64,000 bases of DNA, from assembly GCA_013396655.1 (NCBI GenBank), contig WBMV01003157.1, positions 39,081 through 103,080 of the forward strand. The letters are read 5' to 3'. The notes under the pieces were generated by a model that had not been told where the DNA came from, did not search any database, and worked only from the letters and a program-made list of their open reading frames with translations. Positions within the stretch are counted from its first letter, which is position 1, and each line of letters begins with the position of its first letter. The translations under genes were made by a program, and so were the position numbers. Origin of the DNA: Campylorhamphus procurvoides. Lineage: Eukaryota; Chordata; Aves; Passeriformes; Dendrocolaptidae. This document shows, piece by piece, positions 1-12,038 of the stretch.

Positions 1-205
1 AGGACTGCTCAGGAACACCTGTGGGGCACTAGGGCTCTTCCCCAGGGACCCCCACAGGACCCCCTGCTCCAAGGGGCTGCAGCCCTCAGCTCAGCAGCCT
101 GACCTCAGGCCATTCAGGTCAGGGAACAGATGCCTTGATTTCAGGAATTTTGGGTGAAGCTTGTTAAAGATCAGTCCCCCAACCGACTCACCTCACTCCT
201 CAGTG

Positions 206-333
206 AGCTGCAGCTGCAACACCGCTCTAAAAATAGTGGGGACCAGCACCGTCAAATGATAAATATAACCAAGATCTCGCCTTCTGACTGTGCTAGTGTG
301 CAGCGAGCTGGATGTGAACCGGCAGCACACTGG
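206..333 (+). promoter_or_regulatory. Possible enhancer: MEF2-like site with E-boxes
   Basis: CTAAAAATAG at 225-234 is a full match to the MEF2 consensus CTA(A/T)4TAG. An E-box CAGCTG lies about 15-20 bp before it, and another CAGCTG lies further right near 545. A 12-bp stem with one mismatch pairs 293-304 with 322-333. Such motifs arise by chance, so without conservation or expression data this is only a candidate. Confidence 0.2.
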
Positions 334-502
334 CTGCCGAATCCCAGTGCCTCCCTCGCCTTGCTGCTGATCCTGGGGCATTATTTTCGGAGGTGCCGTC
401 ATGGATAAAGCTGTGCCGGTGCTGTCTGGGAATAGCCATGAGCAGGGGGCAGCAGGACGGCCGGTCCCTTCACAGCCCTGTCCTGCACGTGCTTCTCCAC
501 AG

Positions 503-612
503 GGAGAAATAGCAGCTCAGTGTGCTGCTACGTGGCCATGGAGCAGCTGCCAGCACTGGACCTCATCTCCTCCCGGGGCCTCAGCCTGCTGCTGCAGGAG
601 ATTTCTTGCTAA
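503..612 (+). CDS. Possible terminal coding exon, unidentified
   Basis: After a plausible acceptor (gtgcttctccacag) one frame reads RNSSSVCCYVAMEQLPALDL, then ISSRGLSLLLQEISC, and stops with TAA at 610-612. An ATTAAA polyadenylation-like hexamer follows at 650-655. The composition (leucine-rich, no low complexity) is protein-like. The frame also contains a well-placed ATG at 538 (gtggccATGG). I do not recognise the peptide, and upstream exons would lie outside the window. A chance frame of 35 codons in GC-rich DNA is quite possible. Confidence 0.15.
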
Positions 613-2075
613 ATAACCCCTGGCTGTCCCCAGATTCAGGCTGTGGGCCATTAAAGAATATTTAATGCAAGGAGTATTTTAATTTCTGAGCGCATTGAGA
701 GGAGTGCGCAATCCTCCAGTGCTCCTGAGGGTTTAGGAGCTACTACCTCAAACCACACTTATGCAGGTGCTTGTCTCAGGAAGAGCCTAGGGAGCTCAGT
801 TCCCCCACGACCCTTCTTGTCCCTCACAGTGTAAGTTTCCTACAGACTTCCAGGGCAAAATTTAGCTTCTCTGCCCTTTGACCCTGTGTGTCATCTCTGC
901 TGAGCTGGCAAGAAGTTCTGGTGTCCAACCAGGACAGGAGCAGAGGCCACAGAAACCAGAGATGGGCTGAAAATGGCTCAGTCCCCCACACACAGCTGCT
1001 TTCACAGCCTGTGTTTTCCAGTGTGAACTGGCCAAAATGAGTTCAGGGTTAACAAATGGTTAATTAACCTTTATTGGCCTGAACAGGAACTGAACTGGAA
1101 CAACTTCAGTCACAGCTGAACCCACCATGGAGCCAAAACCAAAAAATTTGCTGGTTCAGCTCCTTGGCTGTGGGGAAATATGGGCTCCTTTGTCCTTGAC
1201 AAGAATAATACATTTCTCTTTATTGTGTGGGCAGCAAAGGATTAATAATATCCCAAGTTATTTACCTCCTGCTTTTGAGTGCTGAGGGTTTGTGAGTGAT
1301 GTCCCTGCTGAGCACACTGTCCCTTAGCAACCTCCCCTGATTTTTAAAACATGTTCTCGTTTCAGAAGCAGGATTAAGGAGCAGGACATAAAAGTTCCTT
1401 TTAACAGTCTGATGGGGTGAGGGTGTTCCCACTCCTCTTCCCATGAGGGCAGAACCTCAACTGGGGCCATTTGACAGGAACAGTAACACAGGCAGAAGAC
1501 TGAGGTAGTTTAGAGAGCATGTAGAAAAACTTACAGAGGCTTGGAGGGGTTGAGGATGGGGGGAATTTACTCCCCAAGCTGTGCTGGTGCTTTGCATAAA
1601 ACAGCCTACCCTAGGACTTGCCAGAAGTGGGCTTCATCTACACCCTGGGGACCTGCCAAGGGCTTCACAAGGCTTGGTGTAGGCAAACAGGGAGGTTTAG
1701 GCACATGAGGCATGGCTCTGCACCACAGCTGGCCACCTTCCAGAGGCTTGCCTACCGGGAGGGTTGGGATGAGGGTGTTTGCCCAGGAAGATGAGGTGTC
1801 CCAGGCAGTGCACAGTGGAATGACGTCCTTCCGTCATGAGCTCTGCTGCCTGCAGGGCTTCCCTTTGAAGGGTGCACTGGTAAGGTGACTGGGTGCTGGT
1901 GAGTTCATCCCTGGGTTAGCTCCCTCCCGGAGCTGCCAGCGCTGCCCCAACCTGCCAGCTGCAGGCTGGGGCTGCTTAGCCTGTTTGCCAGGCTGGCTGC
2001 TCCCACCGGAAAGGCCGTCAGGTGCCAAGCTCCAGGAGCCCGAGGAGCTGACAGCACTGAGGCTCCTGCCTCAGT

Positions 2076-2105
2076 TTTAATTTAATTTAATTTAATTAAA
2101 TTTAA
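2076..2105. repeat. (TTTAA)n microsatellite
   Basis: Four clean copies of TTTAA followed by two imperfect ones (ttaaa, tttaa) make a 30-bp AT-only tract in otherwise GC-moderate sequence. Confidence 0.85.
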
Positions 2106-4228
2106 TAGTTTTCATCACTTAAGGGTGACATCCCCATGCACATGATCATTCTGGTGGTGTGGGTGGGTTTCGCAATCGCAAACGCACCTTCAGAAAGTGC
2201 ATGTATCATCTCCCAGAGCTGATGGGGCAGAACGTGCCTCTGCAGGGGTGATGCCACCACTGCATCACCTGTATGCTACCTGTGCTGGCAGACTGGTCCA
2301 TGCTATGCAACCCTGATCCAAGTCCTTGTGGGTAAGGTAATAAAAGACCCATGAGCAGAAGTGAGCCTGGAAAGACCTGGAGTCCTGCCAGGGAAAGATT
2401 GTGGGGAATCTTAAAAGGCTCTTGGAGGAAGCTGGTGGAAATCAGCTGTCACATTGCTCGGGGGGCCCCTGGCGAGCCTTGACAGGCTGAGTGGGGTTCA
2501 GAGCAGTGGCAGGGCTGGACCAGGTGTGCTGTGTTGACTCATGGCCTCATCCCAGCTGGCAGAGGAGATGGAGAAAGCCCAAGGGGCAGGTGTGAGAGGG
2601 GAGCACTGGGTGTCACTCCCTCTGTTAATGGTGTGCTGCACAGCCACCACTTTGCCAGGCTGCTGCAAAAAGGTTTTGGCTTTTCTATCTCTCACAGCCT
2701 CAGCCCTCTGTGTGCTGAGATGCTGCCTCCTGGGGTTTTCACACTTCTCATCCTTCCTCTATTCAGCAAGTAGAGGAGACAGAGGCCAAACTCCGTCTCT
2801 CTTTCCCTGAGACTGTTACAAGGTGGGAATTCACCCCAGTGCCCTGTGGTGCTGCACTGGAGCCAGGGAATGTCCCTGGAGGTGCTGTGAACCAGTGTTG
2901 CAGGACCTCTCCCCCACCAGAATCTGTTTCCACAAAGTGCTTGGTCTACCTGTTTGACCAAAATGGCCGTAAAACTGCAGATATGAATCAAACTTGCAGA
3001 GTTCCTGCTGGAGGAGCCCTCCACCTCTCAGGGTAGAGGTGGTGTTCCCTTTTCATGCTGTGGCAATCTCTCCTGGTATAATTCTGAGCAGGGCTTGGGA
3101 TCACAACAGAGCTGAACTCACTGTGGCATGCTGACTGAGCCCCTGTGTCCATCAAAGCCTCACCCCAAATGGGGGTGTCTGCTGGAATCCAGAGCCCTGA
3201 CGGGCAAGGGACAAGTGACAGCACTACTGAGGAAAGATGGATCCCAAACCCCCGTAACAAGCAGTGGTCATAAGGCCAGGCAGGGCTGCTCTCTTCTCTT
3301 CCTCCCACACCCACACGACCCTCACAGCTCCAGTATGGCCTCTCTCCCATCAGCTCTCCCAGCACCTTTGTAGAGAAGGGCAGCATTGTGACCCCCAGGG
3401 GACTGTGGTGGGTCTTGGGTACCAAGGAGCAAAGGGACCTCAGTAGCAAAGACTGGATGACCCACAGCTGGATGCCTGTCATTAATCTAGTGCTGCAGCC
3501 ACCACATTTCACTGCTGCTTTGTGTCTGAGACACACAAGGGGCTTCCCAGAGCCCAGCTGGGGTCTTGGCTGTGGGCAACACTCAAGAGGTCCATCCTGG
3601 AGTTGGTAGACGAGGGCTGTTGGCTGCAGCTCAGCATGCTGAGGATGCTCAGCAGGAAGAATCTCTGCACAGCCCAGGGCAGGAATTTCGAGGCATGAGG
3701 GTTTGCAGCAGAAAGCCACAGCAGATCTTAAGTCACATTCTGCTACAAGCAGGAAGTCAGGCTGGGGAGTCCCTGCCTGTCCCTGCCAGCGGTGCTTGGA
3801 GGGTGCCCAAGTGCCACCCCATGTTGCTGGAACAACACCTGGGGACCGTATGTGCCTGCTCAGCAGCAGCGAAACAATCCCTGCTCATCCTTCACTGTTG
3901 GGAAAACAGACCTCCCACTGCTGGCACTTCACCCCTCAGGCTCACTCATTGTCCCAGCCAGTCTGACTTCATGTAATGGTCCTCTGCCCCGAATGGCAGC
4001 TGGGGAACTGGGGAGAAAGCTGTGGGTTTAAAATGGCAGCAGGGACATGCTCTGAGGTGCTGATTGTATTGGCTCCTGGAAGAGCAGTTCCTGGACCAAG
4101 CCCTGGATGTGGGAATGGGTATCTCCCCTGTTCCCCCATGCCTAAGCTTCTCTCACTGCAGTTTCTCTGCAGAAATGTTTCTTTTCCTTCACAGCTGCCT
4201 CGAAAATAAAATTAAAACAAAAGAAAGA
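2106..4228. other. Intergenic sequence, no gene recognised
   Basis: Overlapping open frames exist on both strands here, the longest on the minus strand at 2988-3719, but none has a recognisable domain, splice context or codon pattern that sets it apart from chance. I see no repeats of note. Confidence 0.5.
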
Positions 4229-4397
4229 AAAGGAGAGGAGAGGAGAGGAGAGGAGAGGAAGAACAACAAAAAAGAAAAGAAAAGAAAAGAAAAGAAAAGA
4301 AAAGAAAAGAAAAGAAAAGAAAAGAAAAGAAAAGAAAAGAAAAGAAAAGAAAAGAAAAGAAAAGAAAAGAAAAGAAAAGAAAAGAAAAGAAAAGAAG
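4229..4397 (+). repeat. Compound (AGGAG)n-(AAAAG)n polypurine microsatellite
   Basis: An AGGAG block (about 4231-4260) passes through a short interruption (aacaacaaa) into about 25 near-perfect copies of AAAAG (about 4269-4397). The + strand is almost pure purine for about 170 bp. An A-rich run with ataaaattaaaac just before it suggests that the array grew from an A-rich tail. Confidence 0.93.
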
Positions 4398-6489
4398 AAA
4401 ACCTGAAAGAGCTGATAAACTCCATTTACTCACACAGATAGCATTGGCTCCAACCAGACGGCTGACGCGGGCTGTGCCAGGGCAGGTGCGTGCCAGGGCT
4501 GGGCAGTGACATCTCTGCCTTGCTGCTGCACCCTTGGCCTTGTGTGTGAGCCAGGGCTGATAGCAGAAGGCGAAGGTCCCCTTGGCGTCACCTTGGCGTG
4601 GTGGCAGAGCCTGGGCCCACTCAGAAGTGCCTCTCAGCCTTACAGGATGCAGCAGCACCACAGGCTGCTTGCTCATGGCCTGCACCTACATTTTGGAATT
4701 TTGGCATTTATCACTGGATATGCTTGGTGTTTGGGTCTGAGTCCTTCCACTGAGCTCTGCAACCTGGAGCACTCGCAGAGTTCCTGTGCCCCACATAGTG
4801 CCAACACACTGGCATGCTGCACCCACTCTTCCAGGTCCCTGAGGACTTGGCTGCTGGTTGGCAGGGCCACGATCTGCATAGGTACAAAAATTTGGAACCC
4901 CGGCATGTGGGTAAAGAGGGCTCCATGGAGGGACAGCAAAGACCCTTGCCTACTGCTGGGGATGTGCTGAGCTCTGTGGAGTTCATCTGGGACTGGGGTC
5001 TGGGGGTATATCCCCATCTAGGTCACTGAAAATGTAGGGTGATGGAAAATCACGTACCATGCCAGGCTCGGTCAGTGGATGCTGCCTGTTGGCACAAGGT
5101 GGCAGCCCAGCCCAGCTTATTTTCAGCAGGGCCATGACCAGCAACTTTGCAGGGGGATCTGAGCCCTGCCATGAGCTGCCAGGTCCCTGCAGACTGGAGT
5201 TGTATGTCCTGAACAAGGTGCTGCCCTTGCCCTGCCACAGGTGTTACAGTAGGGATAAACCCTGCTGCAGAAGACAGCCCTCCCCATGGGCATCCAGGAG
5301 TTGCATCTTTGCTGTCCTGGCTCTGCAGCACCTTCCCTCTGTGAGGGGGTGTGGGGACAAAGGACACGCTGGTGGAAAACAGTCCTGCAGCTCTTGGACC
5401 AGAGAGGGCTCAGGGTGAGGCCACACCAGGTACAAAGCTGTTACCAGAACCTCCTTTCAGGAGTTTTTGGAGCAAGAAGGCAAGAGGTAAGCATGGGATA
5501 AACAAGCCAGTACAGCAAAAGGGAATGAGAATCTCTTCTCTGTCCTGGGGTCTGAGACAATCAGCCCAAGGTGGGGGTGTTAGGATGTATTAGAAACATT
5601 CATGGGCTTTCACACCCTGATGTGGCCAGGAACCTCCAGCAAAAGGATGTAGAGAGGTGCTTTTACCAACTCTTGATGCTGTGGGGAGTCCATTTTTTTT
5701 TTGCCATCAGTTCCTATTTCTTGGAGCTCCCCTATTTCTTGGGGCTCACTGTATTCCCATGTCCTGTTGTTTCCCTCTGAATATGGCAGGTTGGAGACAG
5801 GTTTATGCCTGAGACTGCCTGTGAATACATTCAATGATACAGCCATGAGGAGGCGTGGCAGGTTCCCACTTCTTGCCTTTATTTGTGCTTGGTCTCCAGG
5901 TGCATTTTTGTAAGAGAAAGAAGAGCTGTGAAGTTCCTGATTATTCAGGGTATCTTCCTGATGGTACCTGGCTCAGATTTTGGGGATTATGCATGACCCT
6001 GGAGCAGCCACAAGTAGATGTCTGTGCCTGCATTGCTGGACTGGCTTTGTTTAGATGTGCACCCTGTCCCATCTTCCGTTTGTTCATCTCTGAGGGGGAC
6101 ATATGAAAATTCTGTTGATGTGATAGACCATGTTAGAGACCCACTAACATTTCCTTTGGGTTTACAGTCAAATCTCATGCCAGACCTGTTGAACCCCCTT
6201 GTTGTTACCATAATCTGATCCTTAACTACCTAAGGCTGTGAGCTGGACACTCCCAACCTTTCCTGTCTTTGCAGGACCCTGCTTTCCACCCACTGCACCT
6301 TTGTCTCAAAAAGCAATTTTTCTTTCTTTTTTTTTTTTTTTTGTGTAGGAGTTGCCCCCAGTAACTCTGGCAGAAAGGTACCTCACTGAAGAGTAGATCT
6401 TCCCCACTGTACATCTTAAGCTCCTCTGCATCTGCATCTGTAGAGGAAACCAGGTCAGAAGGAGCCCATGGAGCAGAGGGTCAGATATG
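4398..6489. other. Intergenic sequence, no gene recognised
   Basis: Ordinary GC-moderate sequence. Several short open frames are present on both strands, without any family signature. A T-run at 5692-5702 is the only simple repeat. Confidence 0.5.
6327..6342. repeat. Poly(T) run
   Basis: Sixteen T bases follow tctttc. This could be the A-tail of an old minus-strand retroposed fragment, but the flanking sequence is not recognised. Confidence 0.7.
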
Positions 6490-6592
6490 AGGAATCTGGT
6501 CTAGTGGGAGGTGTTCCTGCCCATGTTAGGGGGGTTGGAATGAGACAATCTTTAAGGTCCTCTCCAACCCAAACTGTTCTGTGATTCTGTGA
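6490..6592 (+). mobile_element. CR1 LINE fragment, 3' end
   Basis: The sequence runs through tctagtgggaggtgttcctg, ggttggaatgagacaatctt and taaggtcctctccaaccc to the terminal tandem repeat gttctgtgattctgtga. This is the standard 3' end of an avian CR1 LINE, 5'-truncated to about 100 bp as most copies are. Confidence 0.88.
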
Positions 6593-9500
6593 CCTGAAGG
6601 AGGTGCTGCCCTGGCTGCCAGCATTATCAAGCAGGGCTGGGCAGAACCCGCAGGCTGCTGCACTGCCAGTGTGCCTGTCAGCCTCCAGAAAAACCCTGTC
6701 TGGGCACCCACCTGCAGACAACTGTGCACCATGCTCAGATGTGCAAACACATCCAGCATTATAGCACGGGCATCTCAGTACTCAGGGGGCAGAGGGGACA
6801 AACCTTCCTACTCCAAATCCCAGGTGCTAATGGCCTGTCACCTCTGCTGCACTGGGCTGGGATCCTTCTTCAGGGTTTCAGTGAGCTCCGTGAAGGCAGG
6901 GTGGGAGCTGCCAGCTCTGTCTAGTTTAGTGGACAGAGAAATGCCCACACTGGCTGTTATTTCTGCCTTTTCCCACCCAAAGAGACATTTGGGAACAAAA
7001 TGGTCTCACTGGGCCTTTTCACCTTCCAGGGACTGGCCCTGCCCCTCCTTCCTGTCCTTCGTTTCAGTGAACACACTCAATCCCTCCCCAGGCTCTTGGG
7101 AGGATTGAGAATTAAACGATGCAAAAATCCCTGCCAGCTGCCTGCATGGGGATCCCTGGATGAGTCTCACCGGCTCAGCACAAGAAATGAGGTCATGGCC
7201 ACGGGGGAGGCAGAAGCCTTGGGTCCCAGCTCCAAACACCACGGCTGCCCCGTCCCAGGAGCACCTGCCAGGCTGCAGATCCCTGGCATTGTGCTACAGA
7301 GGTGCAAGGGGGCTGGAGTGCTAAGGAAATCCCTTGCACCTACAGAATTTGCAGTACGCTGGTGGAGGATGCCACAGCCATGCTGGCAGTGAGGGCAATG
7401 TATGCGAAATGGTTTTGGGCTCTCTGAAACAATTTCCAGACCAGAGGATTTACCTCCATATCTTTCACATGTTTATCAGGAGGCCCAAACCCCCAAACAC
7501 CCTAGCAAAGCTGGTTTGATTTTAAATCAAAGGGGGAAAAATATTACAGCCCAAATGTGACCTAGTGCTGATAAATGTCACCTTGTGCAATTAAGTGAGT
7601 TCTTTGACCACTTTGACCATGTCCAGGCTGTGGAGGCAAAAGGGCACACACAGGGTAGCTTTTTATCAGCAGAGCTTTCTGGTGTGAAAGCCCAGGGGCC
7701 AGGACAGGAAGATATCACAGCTTCCTCTTTCTAGGTACTGCAGGTGGGTGCACTGCAGTGGGAGGCACTTGGCTACTTTTGGGGCGCCTATCCCCACCCC
7801 CAGGCTGTGCTCTCTGAACATGCTCTGAACAGCTATTTCCAGAATCTGGCTGCTCACCCCAGCAGGGCTGGCTCTGGATTTTCATCTCTGCTGGCTGCAG
7901 TTGGAATAAACACACAGAGGGGTGCACAGGGTGCATACAGCTCTCATAAAAATGCTGCTCTGCAGCCATGCATCCACTTTGATGCTGAATGGGTGAGGGA
8001 AGGCAAGAGCATAATACTCATGAATTAAAGTTACAGCCCTTTCCTCTTCTGTTACTAATCCCCATTCAGATTTAATCAGACAAAGAGTCCTCGTGGTCTG
8101 AGCTATTGCTGCAATAGCCCTCTCCAGAAAGGCTGTGCCTCAGCAGCTGTTGTGCCAGCTCACAGTAAAAGGACAAACCGTGGCTTTGAGAGGTTGTGAT
8201 CTGAAACACAGCAGCAGGTAGAGACAACGCCAAAGGGCATTGGGAAAAATGTCAGCCAATGCCACAAGGATTTGAGCCTGCTGGCTGAGCTAACCAGTCG
8301 GCTCACATTGTGGGAGTGTGTTGCAAGAGGAGTGTGGAGGGACACTGAAAGTCTCAGAGATAAAGACAATCAGGCAGTGGAAAACTGGGAGAACTGGATG
8401 AAAAATGTGGGAGGTTCATGTGGTTTCTCTTTAGGACTGTGTCAGCCAGATGGGTCCAACATATGGCTGGGAACAGATCCTTTGCCACAGTACAGAATAG
8501 CCCTGAGGTGACATTTAAGAGACTCCTTCCTGTGAGGGAGTGGAGAAAGACCAGAGGTGTTCTGCAGCAAGGCCCTGAAAGACCTTGGTGCACAGGACCT
8601 GGTTTGAAGTTGACATATTTGTTATGGCCTGAAAAATTGGCAGGAAAAAGACTTTTCACTCCATCAGGAGTAAAAAGGACTTCAGGAATACGAAGAGCTC
8701 TCTCTGGCCAAGCTGAACTTGAGGCCATGGGATGTACCCATGAGGAGAAAATCATGGCAAATCAAGGTTCTTTTTGTACAGAAAGAGCCTGGTTTCGGAC
8801 AAAAATGCAAATCTGTGAGCACGAAGCTGTATGAGCTGGTGCCCATATTCAGAGGTAAAGCATCTCATCTGAAATTTGCCTTCCTCTGTTGTAAGGTCCA
8901 CAGACTTCCTTAGCAGTCAGCGGAGAAAAATATGTATTTTCAGGGCATCTAACTTAATTTGAATATATACTTGAGGGTGAAGACAACTGTTACCAAGAAG
9001 TGTTTGCATGGATTATAAAGAGGGACACAGTGACAGGTAACAGATAACCAGGCTGCAGACACCTGCATTTGTAAAGCTAAATCCTGACCCAGAGGGAATC
9101 TCACAGAACACCCAGGGGATTCCTGCTCCAAAGAGCACTCAGAGGAAATGAGCAGTGAGGACACAGAACACAGAATCTGAAGGAAAACAGGATCTCCAGA
9201 AGAAAAATATGGTTAGTGACCCAGTGGTGACAAATCAGAGATGACAAAGCATCTTCTCACTCTCTGACACTGCATCGAGACCAATACAGGGCTTGAAAAT
9301 GTCCTCAGGAGCTTTGCAGAGGAGCAGAGCAGCAATACAGGTTTGCACAAACACAGTGTCAGGATAAAGCCAGCTCTCCTGCTTTTGCCCTGTGGCCAAC
9401 ACACTGGCACAATCCCACCTCCATTAAACAGCTAAAGCTGCCCAGGTGGTTGTATGAACACACAAAAATGTAGAAATGATGAGGGTGAGAGCATTCAGTG

Positions 9501-11063
9501 CCAATACTCTTGGAAGAAGGTGCAAGGATGAGTTTCCTCTGCACGCAAAGGGAAAGTTTTTTTGTCTTGGTTTGCTTCTACAAGAGGGCTGTCAGCTCCT
9601 AGTTGCATTGCCTGCTTGGCTCTTGGCAGAGATTCCAGCATGCACTGCAACCTCTTTTTCCCTGCTCTCAGGAAGGGCTCGTGACTCATGGTTCAACACA
9701 CACCTAAAGCACTAGAAGAGCCCTGATCTTTGTTACAGAAAGCGGAGACAGAGTAGAGATATCAGCTCCTCCATCCTTACATGTAGATGTAACTAGGACT
9801 AAAACTTAGTACCTACCAGGTGTTCATGTTGGCTTCACAACATCCTGCAGTTAGAGATTTCTGGTCTGTGAAAACTCACTCTGCCAGCATTAAATTGGTG
9901 AGGCCACAGGGATAATAACACTAAATAACACTAAATAAATCCAGAACTGGGCAGTTTTCTGGTAAACCCTCAGATTTTGAGTGATCACAAAGAAACACAT
10001 TAGGTTTGACTTACCAGGCTCCTCGATACTTCCAGCCTCTGCACTAGACCCTCCACATCCTGCAGGGAAACACACCATTTATAACATAGCTGGAGGATGC
10101 TATCTTAGCAGACCTTTGCACACAAAAGCAGGAGTTATGTGGGCTGCTTGATAGTTTGATTTGAGACATCTAGAGACATCTGGAGACATCTTGTCTGCCT
10201 TATGGGAAGGTGGATTCAGATAGGGATGCTTTTCTCATACATTTGTGTTGTCTCTGTAGAGAAACCTGGTGCCAGAATATCTGGGTGTTTTTTGCAGTCA
10301 GGCTTGCAATCAATGCTGCAGGCTGTCACCAGACTGAGGAACTGGGTTTTCCCCTGTTGATTTGTCAGCCAGGACTTGGCTTCAAGAAGCTTCTGAATGC
10401 AGAGCACAGCACTGGTGTCACCAGATGGGAACAGGAGGCTGGCTGGATGAGTGCTGCAGACTAGAAGGGAATTGCTGGATATAGGGGGAAACAGATGATG
10501 GATAAAAATCTGTGAGAGAAGCAAAAATCTCTTTACCTGACATCTTTGTGAGCCATCAGCATTTTTGTACGTACACAAATACTCCATGGGAGCATATCCC
10601 ATGGGAAATAAATGCCTAGCAATTAAGGATGAACAGGGAAGGAAAAATTATGGTACCTGCCTAAAATTTCCTGCATTTTGTATGCTGACTTTTCTTAGAT
10701 TTGTGGAGTTGCAAGGACTCACCATTTTTCCAAGCAGAATTTTCCATGTCACTGCATGTAGCTCTGAACATGAAAGCAAACAGCATCTGGAAGCAAACTA
10801 CTCCTAACGAGTGGCATTAAGAATTTCAATTCTGCAAACCACAAAATGATCCCTAGCACATGCAAATGACTCTGCCAATCTGTTTCTTTCCTACCCACTG
10901 AGCGTAACAATGACACTGTGTTTCTTTTCCCAGTTGGGGGTCTTGCTGCTTACACACAGGCTGCAATCAGGATCTCCCCAAATGGCAGGAGGACTGTGAC
11001 TACCACAGGCAATATCCAGGCCACCCAGGCAATGCTCATCCTACAGGCAAGCCATGCACAGTG
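6593..11063. other. Intergenic sequence, no gene recognised
   Basis: No coding exon recognised. A 138-codon open frame at about 8418-8834 lacks any known motif and may be part of an unclassified old repeat. Minor tandem repeats: a 10-bp unit gagacatct(a/g/t) three times at 10163-10192, and an imperfect aataacacta duplication near 9915-9935. Confidence 0.45.
10163..10192. repeat. 10-bp tandem repeat, three copies
   Basis: gagacatcta, gagacatctg and gagacatctt follow each other without a break. The copies differ only in the last base. Confidence 0.85.
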
Positions 11064-11527
11064 AGGCCATTCATAGAATCATAGAATCCAGCCAACACCC
11101 CTGCCATGGGCAGGGACACCTTTCAGTAGACCAGGTTGCTCAAATACCCATCCAATCCAGTCTATCCAAAACTTTCAAGGGTGGGACACCTAAAACTTCT
11201 TTGGGCAACCTATTCCAATGTCTCACTATCTCCTAGCAATGGATTTCTTCCTAATATGTCATCCAAACCCATGCTCTTTTGAACCTGTTCCCCCTTGTCC
11301 TGTCACTACATGCCTTTGTAAACAAAGTCCCTCTCTGTCTTCCTTGTAGGCTCCGTTAAGGTACTTGGAAAGTCAAAATCATGTTACCCCTAACCTTCTC
11401 TGCTCCAGGCTGAACAATCCCAACTCTTTCCAGGTAGGAGAGGTGCTCTTTCCCTTTGGTCATCTTGGTGGCCTCCTCCGGACTCTCTCCAACTGGTCAA
11501 TGTCCTTCTTGTGCTGAGGACCCCAGA
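11064..11527 (+). repeat. Direct duplication across the gap, left copy
   Basis: These 464 bases recur at 11575-12038 with an offset of 511. I found one difference: A at 11077 versus G at 11588. The copy ends exactly where the N run begins. Confidence 0.95.
11072..11527 (-). mobile_element. CR1 LINE fragment, cut by the assembly gap
   Basis: Read on the minus strand this is a CR1 3' end. The left edge carries the terminal repeat in reverse (tcatagaatcatagaatcc), and the body includes tctctgctccaggctgaaca, ggtggcctcctccggactct and caatgtccttcttgtgctga. These are complements of the CR1 ORF2 C-terminus and 3' untranslated region. It stops abruptly at the N run. Confidence 0.9.
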
Positions 11528-11574
11528 NNNNNNNNNNNNNNNNNNNNNNNNNNNNNNNNNNNNNNNNNNNNNNN
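11528..11574. other. Assembly gap (47 N)
   Basis: A run of undetermined bases. The sequence on both sides is the same CR1 element. Confidence 1.
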
Positions 11575-12038
11575 AGGCCATTCATAGGATCATAGAATCC
11601 AGCCAACACCCCTGCCATGGGCAGGGACACCTTTCAGTAGACCAGGTTGCTCAAATACCCATCCAATCCAGTCTATCCAAAACTTTCAAGGGTGGGACAC
11701 CTAAAACTTCTTTGGGCAACCTATTCCAATGTCTCACTATCTCCTAGCAATGGATTTCTTCCTAATATGTCATCCAAACCCATGCTCTTTTGAACCTGTT
11801 CCCCCTTGTCCTGTCACTACATGCCTTTGTAAACAAAGTCCCTCTCTGTCTTCCTTGTAGGCTCCGTTAAGGTACTTGGAAAGTCAAAATCATGTTACCC
11901 CTAACCTTCTCTGCTCCAGGCTGAACAATCCCAACTCTTTCCAGGTAGGAGAGGTGCTCTTTCCCTTTGGTCATCTTGGTGGCCTCCTCCGGACTCTCTC
12001 CAACTGGTCAATGTCCTTCTTGTGCTGAGGACCCCAGA
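11575..12038 (+). repeat. Direct duplication across the gap, right copy
   Basis: This copy begins exactly at the end of the N run and repeats 11064-11527 almost perfectly, including the seven or so bases of non-CR1 flank (aggccat). That suggests an unmerged contig overlap rather than a biological duplication. Confidence 0.95.

Larger units (their letters stand above)
1..2075. other. Upstream intergenic sequence, left edge
   Basis: GC-moderate sequence without a gene I can identify. It holds a possible terminal exon at 503-612 and a cluster of muscle-type factor motifs at 206-333, listed separately. From 660 to 2075 I see nothing beyond ordinary non-coding sequence with stop codons in all frames. 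Confidence 0.5.

Noticed and set aside
2988..3719. 243-codon minus-strand open frame, among the longest in the window
   Set aside because: Cys/Leu/Pro/Ser-rich, no domain, overlapped by several plus-strand frames, no splice or promoter context. It fits chance in GC-moderate DNA.
4064..4685. Open frames on both strands rich in KERKEKK or SFLFF repeats
   Set aside because: Direct translations of the AAAAG/AGGAG microsatellite; pentamer arrays without stops stay open in every frame.
8418..8834. 138-codon plus-strand open frame
   Set aside because: Somewhat long, but no recognisable domain, no splice signals that make sense, and a competing frame of similar length on the other strand.
11390..11747. 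Open frames that run through the N gap
   Set aside because: They are artefacts of translating unknown bases within a CR1 fragment.
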